NCBI RefSeq assembly: GCF_012933465.1
Contig: NZ_JABBND010000004.1
Location: 62,001 to 126,000, forward strand
From: Actinomycetospora sp. TBRC 11914
GTDB taxonomy: Bacteria > Actinomycetota > Actinomycetes > Mycobacteriales > Pseudonocardiaceae
Reading direction: 5' to 3'
Length of the DNA: 64,000 bases
Shown piece after piece: positions 10,335 through 19,240 of the stretch. The notes under the pieces were generated by a model. It made no database searches. It worked only from the letters and a program-made list of their open reading frames with translations, and was not told the DNA's origin. Every line of letters starts with the position of its first letter. Within the stretch, counting starts at the first letter, position 1. Position numbers and translations under genes: made by a program.

Positions 10335-11441
10335 GTGGATCGTCACAGCACGCGGGCGGGCCGGACCCGTCGCGGCCTGCGGCCGTCCGGCGGGAGCCGC
10401 CCGGTCCACGACGACCTCCTGGATCAGGCCGCGGCCCTGTTCCCGGAGCACCGCCGCCGGTGCCCGCACTGCGACGGTGCCGTCGGTCGCTCCCGCGACG
10501 GCCGTCCCGGACGGCTGCGCGGCACCTGCGCACACTGCCGCCGCCCGTTCGACCTCACCCCGGCGCTCGCCCCGGGCACCGTCCTCGCCGGGCGCTGGCG
10601 GGTCACGGAGCTCGCGGCGCGCGGCGGGGACTGGCTCTACCGCGGGGTCGGGCCGGACGGGGAGCCGGTGGTCCTCGCCCGCCGCGCCGACGGTGATGCC
10701 GCGGCCCCGGCGCTGCTGCTCGGGCGGGGCCACCCCGCCCTGGTCGGGCTGCGCGACGTCGTCGAGCACGACGCCGCGGTGCACCTCGTCCTCGACCCCG
10801 TCGCGGGTGAGCCCGTCCGTGGCCCGCAGGACCCCGGGGCCGCGGCCGCCGTCGTGCTCGCCGTCGCGCCCGCCGTCGCACACCTGCACCGCCTCGGCCT
10901 GCTGCACGCCGACCTCAAGCCCGGCAACGTGCTAGCGACCCCCGCCGGCCCGGTCCTGGTGGACCTCGGCTCGGTGCGCCGGCTCGACGACCGGCACAGC
11001 CCGGTGTGGGGCACCGACGGCTTCCTCGCGCCGGAGATCGCCCCGGGCGGGGCGGGCCCCTCGGTGGCCTCGGAGGTCTACGCGCTGGGGCGCACGCTCG
11101 ACGTCCTGCTCGGCCGGCCGGTGCGCCCGCACCTCGCGCCGGGCGGGTCCGGACCCGCCACGACCCCGCTGGACCCGGTGATCGCGCGGGCCACCGCCGT
11201 CGACCCCGGCCGCCGCCACCCGGGCGTCGAGGAGCTCGCCGCGGACCTGCGGGCGGTGTCCGGCGGGGAGGAGGAGGAAGGCCCCGGACGGTGCGGCGTG
11301 GGTGGGCCAGCCGGCCGCGGGGTCGTGCACCAAGATGATCCCCGCCGCGATCATCCCGGCCACCGACCCGACCGCCGTCCCGACCGGGACCCCCGCACCC
11401 CCGCCCGCGTGCCCGCCCCACGAGGAGCCTTCCCGACGTGA
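10335..11441 (+). CDS. Zinc-ribbon Ser/Thr protein kinase-like protein, degenerate N-lobe
   Basis: 368 residues from GTG 10335 (GAGGAG 7 bp upstream). Residues about 43-68 carry two CPHC/CAHC knuckles that should bind zinc. A kinase domain follows: LAGRWRVTELAARGGDWLYR in place of the glycine loop, ARRA where the VAIK lysine should be, HADLKPGN (about 191-198) as catalytic loop, VDLGS (Asp about 210) for DFG, and GTDGFLAPE for the APE segment. The invariant Lys and a clear helix-C Glu are not seen, so activity may be weak or lost. The last 55 residues are low-complexity. Its stop overlaps the PP2C start. The phosphatase and FHA neighbours support a phospho-signalling unit. Confidence 0.8.
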   Translation: MDRHSTRAGRTRRGLRPSGGSRPVHDDLLDQAAALFPEHRRRCPHCDGAVGRSRDGRPGRLRGTCAHCRRPFDLTPALAPGTVLAGRWRVTELAARGGDWLYRGVGPDGEPVVLARRADGDAAAPALLLGRGHPALVGLRDVVEHDAAVHLVLDPVAGEPVRGPQDPGAAAAVVLAVAPAVAHLHRLGLLHADLKPGNVLATPAGPVLVDLGSVRRLDDRHSPVWGTDGFLAPEIAPGGAGPSVASEVYALGRTLDVLLGRPVRPHLAPGGSGPATTPLDPVIARATAVDPGRRHPGVEELAADLRAVSGGEEEEGPGRCGVGGPAGRGVVHQDDPRRDHPGHRPDRRPDRDPRTPARVPAPRGAFPT

Positions 11442-12709
11442 CCGAGTCCTCCGCGCCGCCGTCCGCGACGAACGGCTCCGACGGCAACGACTCCGCGGGC
11501 CCGGGCCCCGACCGTGCCGGCCCGGCGACGCCGCCGTCGGGCACCGCCGTGCCCGGCCAGGATCCCGACCCCACCGGTGGGGTGCCGGTGCAGTCGGTCG
11601 GACCCGCCGGGACGGCCGGGGAGCACACCGACCTGCGGGCGGTCCTCGAGGCGACCCGCTCGGAGGTGGAGGACGCGGACTGCCCGGAGTGCGGCGCGGG
11701 CGCCGACCAGGCCGTCGAGGGCGCCTGCGGGAACTGCGGCGCGCGGCGCCCCGCGGTGCGCGACCACGTGGAGTTCCGCCTCGGACCCGGCGCGGCGGTC
11801 ACCGACCGCGGCCTGCGCCGCCGCCGCAACGAGGACGCCTGCGCGCTCGGGCGCATCGCGACGCCGGCTGGGGAGGTGCTCCTCGGCGCGGTGTGCGACG
11901 GCGTCGCGTCCGCGCGGCGCGGCGACGAGGCGTCCCTCGCGGCCGCGGAGGCCGCGGTGGCCGCCGTCCTCACCCGTATCGCCGCCCACGGCGACGGCGG
12001 CGCCGGGCTCGACACGCTCGCCGCGACGGCGGCCGGGGCGGCCGCCGAGGCCGCGGCCGACCTGGTGCGCTTCGGCGGCGACCCCTCCGACCCCCCGGCG
12101 ACCACCTACACCGGGGCGGTCACCCGGGGCGGCTCGGCGGTCGTCTCGTGGGTCGGCGACAGCCGGGTCTACTGGCTCGCGCCCGACGGCACCTCCCAGC
12201 TGCTCTCCACCGACGACTCCTGGGCCGAGGAGATCGCGGCGGCCGGGGTGATGACGCGCGAGCAGGCGCACGCCGACCGCCGCGCCCACGTGCTGACCCG
12301 GTGGCTGGGCCACGACTCCCCCGAGGGCCCCGCCCGCGCCCGCCGCTTCCGGCCGGCGGGCCCCGGCTACCTGCTGCTGTGCAGCGACGGGATCTGGAAC
12401 CACATCCCGGACCCCGACCGGCTCGCCGCGCTGCTGTCCGGCGACGACGTCCTCGCCGACGCCCGCGCGCTGGTGGACGCCGCGCTCGCCGAGGGCGGCC
12501 ACGACAACGCCACCGTCGCGCTGCTGCCGCTCGACCCCGGCGACGGGGGCGGCGAGTGGGGTCCCCGGCCCGACGGCAGCGACGACACCGGGCCGATCCT
12601 CATCCCGCTCGACGGCGACGACCACCCCGACGACGCGGGCGGTGCCGGCGACGACCCGACCGGGGGCGCGGGCGACCCGGTCGACCCGACGCGGCCCGGA
12701 CACCCGTGA
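11438..12709 (+). CDS. Zinc-ribbon PP2C-family Ser/Thr phosphatase
   Basis: 423 residues. The first 75 are disordered (Ser/Pro/Gly-rich), then CPEC (about 82-85) and CGNC (about 97-100) form a zinc ribbon like the one in the kinase-like partner. The PP2C domain shows RRRNEDA (about 127-133), VCDGVA (about 152-157), SWVGDSRVYW, LCSDGIWN and EGGHDNATVALL, so the metal-binding aspartates are present and the enzyme should be active. An acidic tail follows. The GTG start overlaps the kinase stop (GTGA 11438-11441), and its own stop overlaps the FHA start, giving one translationally coupled operon. It is soluble, with no membrane helix. Confidence 0.9.
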   Translation: MTESSAPPSATNGSDGNDSAGPGPDRAGPATPPSGTAVPGQDPDPTGGVPVQSVGPAGTAGEHTDLRAVLEATRSEVEDADCPECGAGADQAVEGACGNCGARRPAVRDHVEFRLGPGAAVTDRGLRRRRNEDACALGRIATPAGEVLLGAVCDGVASARRGDEASLAAAEAAVAAVLTRIAAHGDGGAGLDTLAATAAGAAAEAAADLVRFGGDPSDPPATTYTGAVTRGGSAVVSWVGDSRVYWLAPDGTSQLLSTDDSWAEEIAAAGVMTREQAHADRRAHVLTRWLGHDSPEGPARARRFRPAGPGYLLLCSDGIWNHIPDPDRLAALLSGDDVLADARALVDAALAEGGHDNATVALLPLDPGDGGGEWGPRPDGSDDTGPILIPLDGDDHPDDAGGAGDDPTGGAGDPVDPTRPGHP

Positions 12710-13152
12710 CGGCGGGCTGGATCGCACGGGTCTGGGCCGACCGCGACCACTACGAGCTGGTCCGCGCCCGCGCCGAGCCCAGCCCCGGCGGCGTCGAGGT
12801 CCCGGAGTTCCCCACCGGGCACGTCGAGTTCGAGGTGCCGCTGCGGGGCGAGGAGGTCCGCATCGGCCGCCGCGGCGTGCCCGACGACGACCCGACGGCC
12901 ACCTCCCCCGGCGACGACGTCCCGGGGATCGACCTGACCGGCCCCCCGCGCGACCCGGGCGTCTCGCACCTGCACGCGGTGCTGCTCGCGGTGGGGCCGG
13001 ACCGCTGGGTGGTCCTCGACGCCGGGTCCACCAACGGGACCTCGGTGAACTACGCGGCGGAACGCCTCGAGCCCGGCACGGCCGTCCCGCTCGCCCCCGG
13101 CGACAGCATCCACGTCGGGGCGTGGACCACCATCACCGTCGAACGGCGATGA
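12706..13152 (+). CDS. FHA-domain protein
   Basis: 148 residues starting at a GTG that overlaps the PP2C stop. The FHA phosphothreonine-binding signature is complete: VRIGRRG, DPGVSHLHAVLL and WVVLDAGSTNGTSVN, ending in GDSIHVGAWTTITVERR. An N-terminal part (VTAGWIARVWADRDHYELV) precedes the FHA core and includes an acidic insert. It probably reads phosphothreonine on the kinase-like protein or its substrate. Its 3' end overlaps the GtrA gene by 20 bp, tail to tail. Confidence 0.9.
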   Translation: MTAGWIARVWADRDHYELVRARAEPSPGGVEVPEFPTGHVEFEVPLRGEEVRIGRRGVPDDDPTATSPGDDVPGIDLTGPPRDPGVSHLHAVLLAVGPDRWVVLDAGSTNGTSVNYAAERLEPGTAVPLAPGDSIHVGAWTTITVERR

Positions 13153-13696
13153 GCTGCAGCGTCGCCGGGTCGTCCTCGATCACGGCGGCGGCGGCCGGGT
13201 CGACCGTGGCCAGCGGGCCGGTGGACGGGTACGGATCCGGCTCGGCGACGCCGACCACGGGGATCGGGCCGGTCGCCGTCGTCGTCCGGTGGTGGGCGAG
13301 GACCAGGCGCGCGGCGAGGAAGCTCACCGGCACCGCGAGCACCGCCGCGGCGAGGGGGGCGAGGCGCTCGTCGACGCCGACCCCGACGAGGACGACGACC
13401 CCGACGGTGGTGGCGGCGACGTTGACCGCCTGCGAGGCCGGGTAGAGCAGGAACCGTCGCCACGAGGGGCGCACGCGGAACGTCACCCGGCAGTTGAGGA
13501 AGAACGACACCACCATCGCCGCGCCGAGGCCGATGACGTGGGCGACGAGGTAGCCGACGTGGCCCAGCACCACCAGGTAGATCGCGTAGTAGGTGGCGGC
13601 GTTGACCACCCCGACGAGCCCGTAGCGGACCAGCGCCCAGAACAGCGCGGCCCGGCGGCCCGGCGCAAGCGCGGTCACGGTCCTCGGTCCCCTCAC
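13133..13696 (-). CDS. GtrA-family membrane protein
   Basis: 187 residues with four membrane helices: LVRYGLVGVVNAATYYAIYL, VIGLGAAMVVSFFLNCRVTF, NVAATTVGVVVLVGVGV and AAAVLAVPVSFLAARLVLA, the GtrA (PF04138) pattern with its NCRVTFR loop. GtrA proteins are proposed to move polyprenyl-phosphate-linked sugars across the membrane. A 45-residue Pro/Ala cytoplasmic tail overlaps the FHA gene. It lies downstream of the DPPR synthase and PAP2 genes, which fits a role in decaprenyl-phosphate-arabinose traffic. Confidence 0.87.
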   Translation of the reverse strand: MRGPRTVTALAPGRRAALFWALVRYGLVGVVNAATYYAIYLVVLGHVGYLVAHVIGLGAAMVVSFFLNCRVTFRVRPSWRRFLLYPASQAVNVAATTVGVVVLVGVGVDERLAPLAAAVLAVPVSFLAARLVLAHHRTTTATGPIPVVGVAEPDPYPSTGPLATVDPAAAAVIEDDPATLQLIAVRR

Positions 13697-13754
13697 GTCC
13701 GGAGCGTCCGCACGGCGAGGGCCGCGCGGTTCGACCTGTGGCGCGGTCCGCCGC

Positions 13755-14786
13755 TCAGCGCCCGACGCCGGGGCTGAGCATCACCGCGAGCGCCACCAGC
13801 ACCACCCAGGCGACGCCGAGGATCTGCAGCACCCGGTCGTGCAGCACGATCTCCTCCGGCTCGCCGCCGTTGCCGCCGTCGACGTCCACCGCGTAGCGCA
13901 GGATCGCGATCACGAACGGCACCACCGAGATGATCGCCCACAGGCTCGGCGGGGTCGGGAGCCGGCCGGGGATCGTCGTGACGCCGATCCCGAACGCCCA
14001 CAGTCCGTAGGCCATGATCACGACGGTGGCCGAGAGCGACCACACGAACCGCAGGTACGAGGCCGAGTACCGCTCCAGCGACTTCCGGATCTTCGCGCCG
14101 GTGCGCTCGGCGAGCCGCATCTCGGCGTAGCGCTTGCCGGCCGCCATGAACAGCGACCCGAACGCCATCGTGAGCAGGAACCACGGCGAGAGGTACAGCG
14201 TGGCGGCCGCGCCACCGGCGATCGCGCGCATGAGGAACCCGGAGGACACGATGCAGATGTCGATCACGGGCTCGTGCTTGAGCCACAGGCAGTACGCCAG
14301 CTGCACGACGATGTACACCGCGGCGACGACCGCCAGGTTCCGGCTCGCGAGGAAGCTCAGCGCGATCGCCCCGGCGAAGAGCACGACGGCGACCCCGTAG
14401 GCCACCGACGCCGGCACCACGCCCGCGGCGATCGGGCGGAACCGCTTCTTCGGGTGGGCGCGGTCGGCCTCGACGTCGCGGGCGTCGTTGACCAGGTACA
14501 CCCCGGACGCGGCGAGCGAGAACACCGCGAACGCGACGACGACGTGCAGCAGCACGGAGATCTCGCCCAGGCGGCCGGCCGCGAACGGCGCCGCGAGGAC
14601 GAGCACGTTCTTGACCCACTGCTTGGGCCGCATCGTCTTGAGCACGCCCAGCGGCAGCGCCAGCGGACCGGTGCGGCGCGTCGGCACCACGGTGTCGTCC
14701 GGGGCGTCCTCGGGCTCCGCCTCGGCGAGCGCGTCGGCGGCGAGCTCCGCCTCGTCCCGCGTCTCCCGTTCCTGGGACGTCGTCAT
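13755..14786 (-). CDS. ubiA: Decaprenyl-phosphate phosphoribosyltransferase (UbiA family)
   Basis: 343 residues. After a 50-residue acidic leader come the UbiA features MRPKQWVKNVLVLAAPFAAG, the first Asp motif NDARDVEADRAHPKKRFRP and the second around KHEPVIDICIVSSGFLMRAI, with about nine helices. In mycobacteria this enzyme (Rv3806c) transfers phosphoribose to decaprenyl phosphate, the first committed step of the arabinose donor for arabinogalactan. The ATG overlaps the PAP2 stop (ATGA 14783-14786), and that phosphatase carries out the next step. This points to an arabinogalactan-containing wall. Confidence 0.92.
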   Translation of the reverse strand: MTTSQERETRDEAELAADALAEAEPEDAPDDTVVPTRRTGPLALPLGVLKTMRPKQWVKNVLVLAAPFAAGRLGEISVLLHVVVAFAVFSLAASGVYLVNDARDVEADRAHPKKRFRPIAAGVVPASVAYGVAVVLFAGAIALSFLASRNLAVVAAVYIVVQLAYCLWLKHEPVIDICIVSSGFLMRAIAGGAAATLYLSPWFLLTMAFGSLFMAAGKRYAEMRLAERTGAKIRKSLERYSASYLRFVWSLSATVVIMAYGLWAFGIGVTTIPGRLPTPPSLWAIISVVPFVIAILRYAVDVDGGNGGEPEEIVLHDRVLQILGVAWVVLVALAVMLSPGVGR

Positions 14787-15340
14787 GCGGTCCTCCAGCG
14801 GCCGACGGATCCGCGCGCGATGAGGCGGCGCGCGCCGAGCGCGCACGCGGCCCCGAGGGCGGACCCGGCCAGCACGTCGGTCGGGTAGTGGACACCCAGC
14901 ACCAGGCGCGAGAGCGCCATCGCGGGCACGGTCGGGAGGGCGGCGGCGGGCCGCCCGAGCAGGCCGCCGAAGAGCAGTGCGGCGGCCGTGGTGGAGGTGG
15001 CGTGCGAGGAGGGGAAGGACAGCCGGCTCGGCGTGCCGACGTGCACCGCGATGCGCGGGTCGTGCGGCCGCGGCCGGCGGACGACCCGCTTCACGGCGAT
15101 GGACGCGGCGTGCGCGGCGACGACTCCGGCCGTCGCGGTCGTCCACTGGCGCCGGCGGGGCCGGTCGAGGGCGGCACCGGCGGCGCCGAGGGCGATCCAG
15201 CCGGCGGCGTGCTCCCCGAAGAGCGACATCGCCCGCGCGGCCCGGACCACCGAGGGGTGGTCGACGCGTCGCTGGACGGCGGTCAGCGCGGCGACCTCAC
15301 CGGCCGGATCGTCGCTCGTGTCGGGCGCCCGGTCGAGCAC
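14783..15340 (-). CDS. PAP2-family phosphatase, likely decaprenylphosphoryl-5-phosphoribose phosphatase
   Basis: 185 residues. The PAP2 triad is visible: KRVVRRPRP, SFPSSHATSTTAA and SRLVLGVHYPTDVLAG, within a helical membrane protein. Its adjacency and ATGA overlap with the DPPR synthase mirror Rv3807c-Rv3806c of mycobacteria, where the product is assigned to dephosphorylation of decaprenylphosphoryl-phosphoribose. It is short for PAP2 but includes all motifs. The start is a GTG at 15340; no gene lies between it and the HAD gene. Confidence 0.88.
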   Translation of the reverse strand: MLDRAPDTSDDPAGEVAALTAVQRRVDHPSVVRAARAMSLFGEHAAGWIALGAAGAALDRPRRRQWTTATAGVVAAHAASIAVKRVVRRPRPHDPRIAVHVGTPSRLSFPSSHATSTTAAALLFGGLLGRPAAALPTVPAMALSRLVLGVHYPTDVLAGSALGAACALGARRLIARGSVGRWRTA

Positions 15341-15446
15341 TCGTCCTCCTCCCGGGAACTCCCGGAGTCAGGGCCTGGCAACCGGGGCGATGCTACGCGG
15401 GCCTTGACAAGCCGCCGTCAGGGAGGTTCGCCCGGGGCCCGGCGTG

Positions 15447-16256
15447 TCAGAACCAGCGCTCGAGGACGAGCGCGACGCCGTCCTCGTCGTGGCGGGCCGT
15501 CACCTCGTCGGCGGCGGCGTGCAGCTCCGGGTGGGCGTTGCCCATGGCGACGCCGTGCCCGGCCCACCGCAGCATCTCGAGGTCGTTGGGCATGTCCCCG
15601 AACGCGACGACCTCGTCGGGCGTCACCCCGAGGTGCGCCGCCGCCCGCGCGAGCCCGTGGGCCTTGGTCACGCCGCGCACCGAGCACTCCACCAGGCCGC
15701 CCGACGCGGAGAACGTCACGTCGACGAGCTCGCCCAGACCCTCCCGCACCGCGGCGGCCATCACGTCGCTCGGCAGGCCCCGCTGCCGGGCGAGGACCTT
15801 CATCGCGGGGAGCGCCGCGAGCTCGGTGACGGGGACGACGACGTGGTCGGAGTTCGGCCAGGCGTGCTCGAAGTGGGGGTCGCAGCAGAACTCCTGGACC
15901 CCGGGCCGGGCGACGCGCTCCACGGCGAGGCCCGCGCCGGGCAACGCCGTGCGCAGCCGGTCGACCACCTCGCCGAGCACGTCGGTGCCGAGCTCGGCCG
16001 CCTCGAGGACCTCGTCGGTGGCCGCGTCCCACAGCACGGCGCCGTTCGCGGCCACGCACAGCCCGCGGTCCCCGATCAGGTCGCACACCGGCTCGATCCA
16101 GCGCGGCGGCCGGCCGGTGGCCAGGACCAGCGGCACGCCGGCCGCGCGCATGCGGTCCAGGACCGCGAGCAGGCGCGGGCCGGGGTGGTCGTCGGCGCCG
16201 AGCAGCGTGCCGTCGACGTCGCTGGCGACCAGGCCGGGGGCTCTCACGTCGCCCAT
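15447..16256 (-). CDS. Cof-type HAD-family hydrolase
   Basis: 269 residues from ATG 16256. HAD motif I is ASDVDGTLLG (about 10-19), motif II VLATGRPP, motif III around TKAHGL and motif IV VVAFGDMPNDLEML. The large C2-type cap between motifs II and III identifies the Cof/sugar-phosphatase subgroup. Substrate unknown. It is divergent from the HhH gene with 40 bp between starts. Confidence 0.9.
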   Translation of the reverse strand: MGDVRAPGLVASDVDGTLLGADDHPGPRLLAVLDRMRAAGVPLVLATGRPPRWIEPVCDLIGDRGLCVAANGAVLWDAATDEVLEAAELGTDVLGEVVDRLRTALPGAGLAVERVARPGVQEFCCDPHFEHAWPNSDHVVVPVTELAALPAMKVLARQRGLPSDVMAAAVREGLGELVDVTFSASGGLVECSVRGVTKAHGLARAAAHLGVTPDEVVAFGDMPNDLEMLRWAGHGVAMGNAHPELHAAADEVTARHDEDGVALVLERWF

Positions 16257-16296
16257 TGTCCGCGCGACGGGCGCCGTCCGCGGGTACGCCCGTCCC

Positions 16297-16926
16297 ATGA
16301 GCCACGCCGACACGGCCGCCGACCTGCTGGACACCGCGGGCGAGACCTTCGCCGCGGAGGCCGGGATCACCCTCGCGGACAAGCCCGCCCCGCTCTACCG
16401 GCTGCTCGTGCTCGCGGTGCTGCTCTCGAGCCGGGTGCAGGCGACGCTGGGGACCCGGGCGTGCCGCGAGCTGGTCGACTCCGGGCTCGGCAGCCCGGAG
16501 AGGATGCGCGACGCGGACCGCCAGGACGTCTTCGGCGCGCTCTCCCGGGCGAGGTTCCTCAGCAAGGACCAGACGACCGACGCCCTGCAGGAGGGCGCCG
16601 GGCTCGTCGCCGAGCGCTGGAAGGGCGACCTGCGGCGGATGCGCGCCGAGGCCGACGGCTCCGTCGAGCGCCTCACCGAGCTGCTCACCGAGGTGCCCCG
16701 GCTGGGCCCGGTCGGGGCGTCGATCTTCCTGCGCGAGGTGCAGGCGGTCTGGCCCGAGCTCCGGCCCCACCTCGACGGCAAGGCCATCGACGGCGCGCGG
16801 GCGGTCGGGCTGCCGACCGACCCGGCGAAGCTCGCCGCGCTGGTCGACGGCGACGACCTCGCCCGCTTCTCCGCCGCCCTGGTGCGGGCGAACCTCGACG
16901 ACGACGTCGCCGAGCAGGTCGGGTAG
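16297..16926 (+). CDS. HhH-GPD/endonuclease III-like protein
   Basis: 209 residues from ATG 16297. The order ADKPAPLYRLLVLAVLLSSRVQA, then LTELLTEVPRLGPVGASIFLREVQAVWPELRPHLD, follows endonuclease III, with a helix-hairpin-helix VPRLGPVGA. The usual catalytic lysine after the hairpin (GVGRKTA) is not there and no C-terminal Fe-S cysteines exist, so it is probably not a classical Nth. These small relatives are common and uncharacterised in actinobacteria. It converges on the glycosyltransferase with 5 bp between the two genes. Confidence 0.75.
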   Translation: MSHADTAADLLDTAGETFAAEAGITLADKPAPLYRLLVLAVLLSSRVQATLGTRACRELVDSGLGSPERMRDADRQDVFGALSRARFLSKDQTTDALQEGAGLVAERWKGDLRRMRAEADGSVERLTELLTEVPRLGPVGASIFLREVQAVWPELRPHLDGKAIDGARAVGLPTDPAKLAALVDGDDLARFSAALVRANLDDDVAEQVG

Positions 16927-16931
16927 GGGCG

Positions 16932-18995
16932 CTATCCCCGCAGGATCCGCGGCGGGCCCTCGGGCGCGCCGGGGAACACGCGGTCGAGCACCCGGACGAA
17001 CGCGCGCTGGTACTGGTCGGTCATCGCCGTCGCGGTGTAGTTCGCCAGGGCCCGCTCGCGGCCGGCCGCGCCGAGCGCCGCGCTCCCGGCCGGGTCGCGC
17101 ATCACCGCCTCGAGGGCGTCGGTCCACGCCGCGCGGGTGAGCGGGTCGACGACCACGCCCGCCCGCCCGTCGTCGAGCATCTCCGGGATCGCCCCGCTCA
17201 CCGCGGCCATGACCGGGACCCCGCGGGCCATGGCCTCCACCATCACCAGCGGGAACGCCTCGAACCCGCTGGGCACGCAGAGCACGTCGATCTCGGCGAA
17301 CGCGTGGTCGGGCCCCGAGGAGCGGCCCCGCCACCGGACCCGGTCGGCGAGGTGGGCCGGGGTCCGCGCCTCCAGGTCGGCCTTGTCCGGGCCGTCGCCG
17401 AAGATGTCGAGCGACCACCCGGTCAGGCCGCGCGCGTCCAGCGCGGCGAGGGCGTCCGCGAGCAGCAGCGGGTTCTTGTAGGCCTTGATCCGGGTGAGCA
17501 TCCCGAAGCGGATCCGGCCGTCGGTCGCTCGCCAGGGCAGCGCCCCGGGCTCGGGGATGCCGTTGGGCACGACCATGACGAGGCCGGTCAGCGCCTGGTG
17601 GCGGGTCAGGTCGACGTGGTGCTGCCGGGAGAGCACGACGAGGCCGTCGGCGGCCCGCAGCGCGCGGGCCTGGGCCGCGGAGTAGGTCGGCCGGTCGAGC
17701 TCGGCCGGGTCGTGGGTCGCGGGCAGCCACCGCCGCCGCTGGCCGCGGGCCCGTCCGGCCGCCCGCCAGGCGAGCGCGAAGCCCATCTCGGTGTTGGTGA
17801 CGCCCCCGACGACGACGGCGTCGTCCCCCGGCAGGTCCGCGGTGTCGACCACCGGCTGCCAGAACGGCTGCAGCGTCAGGCGTACCCGCGGGTCGAGCTC
17901 GGTGACGTAGCGGCCGAGCTCCTTGAGGCAGACCACCGTCACCGGGTGGCCGCGCGCCACCAGCTCGTTCGCGAGCAGGATCCGCTGCCGCTCGGCCCCG
18001 CCCAGCACGAGGTTGTTCGAGGTGATGACGACGCCCGGACGGCCCGCGGCCCGGTCGGCGACGTGCTCGGTGCGCCGACGGCGCGCGGCGCGGGCGGCCG
18101 GGCGCAGCCGGTCGAGGACGCGGGTGCCCGCGGCGTAGACCGTGCCCGCGCCGCGGTGCCCGGCGTTGCCCAGCAGGATCACGTGGGCGGCCCGCTCGAG
18201 CTCGGCCTCGCGGCGGGCCGCGTCGGTGCCGGCCACCGCGCCCGCCGCGATGCCGCCGCCGGGCAGGCGGACCTGGCCGGCCCGCCGGCCGGCGTCCTCG
18301 GGGTCGGCGACGAGGTGGACCGTCCACCCCGCAGCGCGTGCCGCACGCTGCCAGGCGAGGTCCTCGCCGCGGTCGAAGAAGTCCTCGTCGAAGCCGCCGA
18401 GCGCGGCGCGGGCCGCCGCCGAGACCAGCAGGCAGCCCCCCACCAGGACCCCGTCCACGGCGCTCCCGGCCGGGGGCGCCGCCAGCAGCTCGCTCCCGGG
18501 CCGGCCCCGCAGCCGCTCCTCGGCCCCCGCGTAGGCGACGAGGTCGCCGACCAGCGACGGGGTGCGCCGCACGACGGCGTCCCAGGGGTGCTGCTCGGCC
18601 GGGTCCGGCTCGGGCATCGGCGCGACCGCGGCCACCCCGGGGCGGGCGAGCACGGCGCGGGCCGCGGCGAGCGGGCCGAGGAGCTCGACGCCGGGGTCGA
18701 GCAGGAGCAGGTCCCCGGTGGTGTCGGTGGCCGCGTCGGCGCGGGCCGCGAGGGCGTTGCGGGCCGCCACCCGCCCGGCGTCGGCCTCGGCGAACGTCCA
18801 GTCCACCTCGGGCCGGTCGGTGGCCAGGTGGGCACGGTCGTCGTCGGCGGCGGGGGCGACGGGCTGGCACCAGACCAGGACGCGGGCGCCGGGGAGGTGC
18901 TTCGCGACGCCGTCGAGGGTGCGCTCGAGCGGGTCCGCGGCCCCCGCGGACACCACGAGCACCGCCAGACCGGTGCCGGTCGGATCGCCCTCCAC
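16932..18995 (-). CDS. Two-domain glycosyltransferase (GT2-like + GT4)
   Basis: About 687 residues from GTG 18995. The N-terminal half is GT2-like: LAVLVVSAGAADPLERTLDG, LLLLDPGVELLGPLAAARAV and a GGFDEDFFDRGEDLAWQRAA acceptor region. The C-terminal half is GT4: VVITSNNLVLGGAERQRI, VVPNGIPEPG, RIRFGMLTRIKAYKNP, FGDGPDKADLE and the EX7E-like PSGFEAFPLVMVEAMARGVP. Both halves appear intact, so this fusion could add two sugars to an exported glycan. No membrane helices. It is divergent from the ATP-grasp gene. Confidence 0.87.
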   Translation of the reverse strand: MEGDPTGTGLAVLVVSAGAADPLERTLDGVAKHLPGARVLVWCQPVAPAADDDRAHLATDRPEVDWTFAEADAGRVAARNALAARADAATDTTGDLLLLDPGVELLGPLAAARAVLARPGVAAVAPMPEPDPAEQHPWDAVVRRTPSLVGDLVAYAGAEERLRGRPGSELLAAPPAGSAVDGVLVGGCLLVSAAARAALGGFDEDFFDRGEDLAWQRAARAAGWTVHLVADPEDAGRRAGQVRLPGGGIAAGAVAGTDAARREAELERAAHVILLGNAGHRGAGTVYAAGTRVLDRLRPAARAARRRRTEHVADRAAGRPGVVITSNNLVLGGAERQRILLANELVARGHPVTVVCLKELGRYVTELDPRVRLTLQPFWQPVVDTADLPGDDAVVVGGVTNTEMGFALAWRAAGRARGQRRRWLPATHDPAELDRPTYSAAQARALRAADGLVVLSRQHHVDLTRHQALTGLVMVVPNGIPEPGALPWRATDGRIRFGMLTRIKAYKNPLLLADALAALDARGLTGWSLDIFGDGPDKADLEARTPAHLADRVRWRGRSSGPDHAFAEIDVLCVPSGFEAFPLVMVEAMARGVPVMAAVSGAIPEMLDDGRAGVVVDPLTRAAWTDALEAVMRDPAGSAALGAAGRERALANYTATAMTDQYQRAFVRVLDRVFPGAPEGPPRILRG

Positions 18996-19240
18996 CGTCG
19001 CCTCCCGAGGTCGTGCCCGCCGGGGCGGGACCGGCCCCGATCGTGACACGGGGTGCGCGCGGGCCCCGTCGTGCCCTCCCCGCCTGGACCGGTGATCGAC
19101 TCCACCCCCGTCTACGCTGCCCGGGACGTGTCCCCCGTTCGGGCGTCGGTCCGACCCCGGGGGACGATCCCGATGGCCCCCGACCCGGTGGGGTCGTTGG
19201 ACCTGGCGATCGCGGAGCACGGCACGGGAGGGGGTGCGGG

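Noticed and set aside
15404..15409. TTGACA promoter -35 box
   Set aside because: No gene starts downstream on that strand within reasonable distance and no -10 was found at proper spacing.
16297..16926. Classical endonuclease III (nth)
   Set aside because: The catalytic Lys after the hairpin and the Fe-S cysteines are absent; annotated only as HhH-GPD-like.
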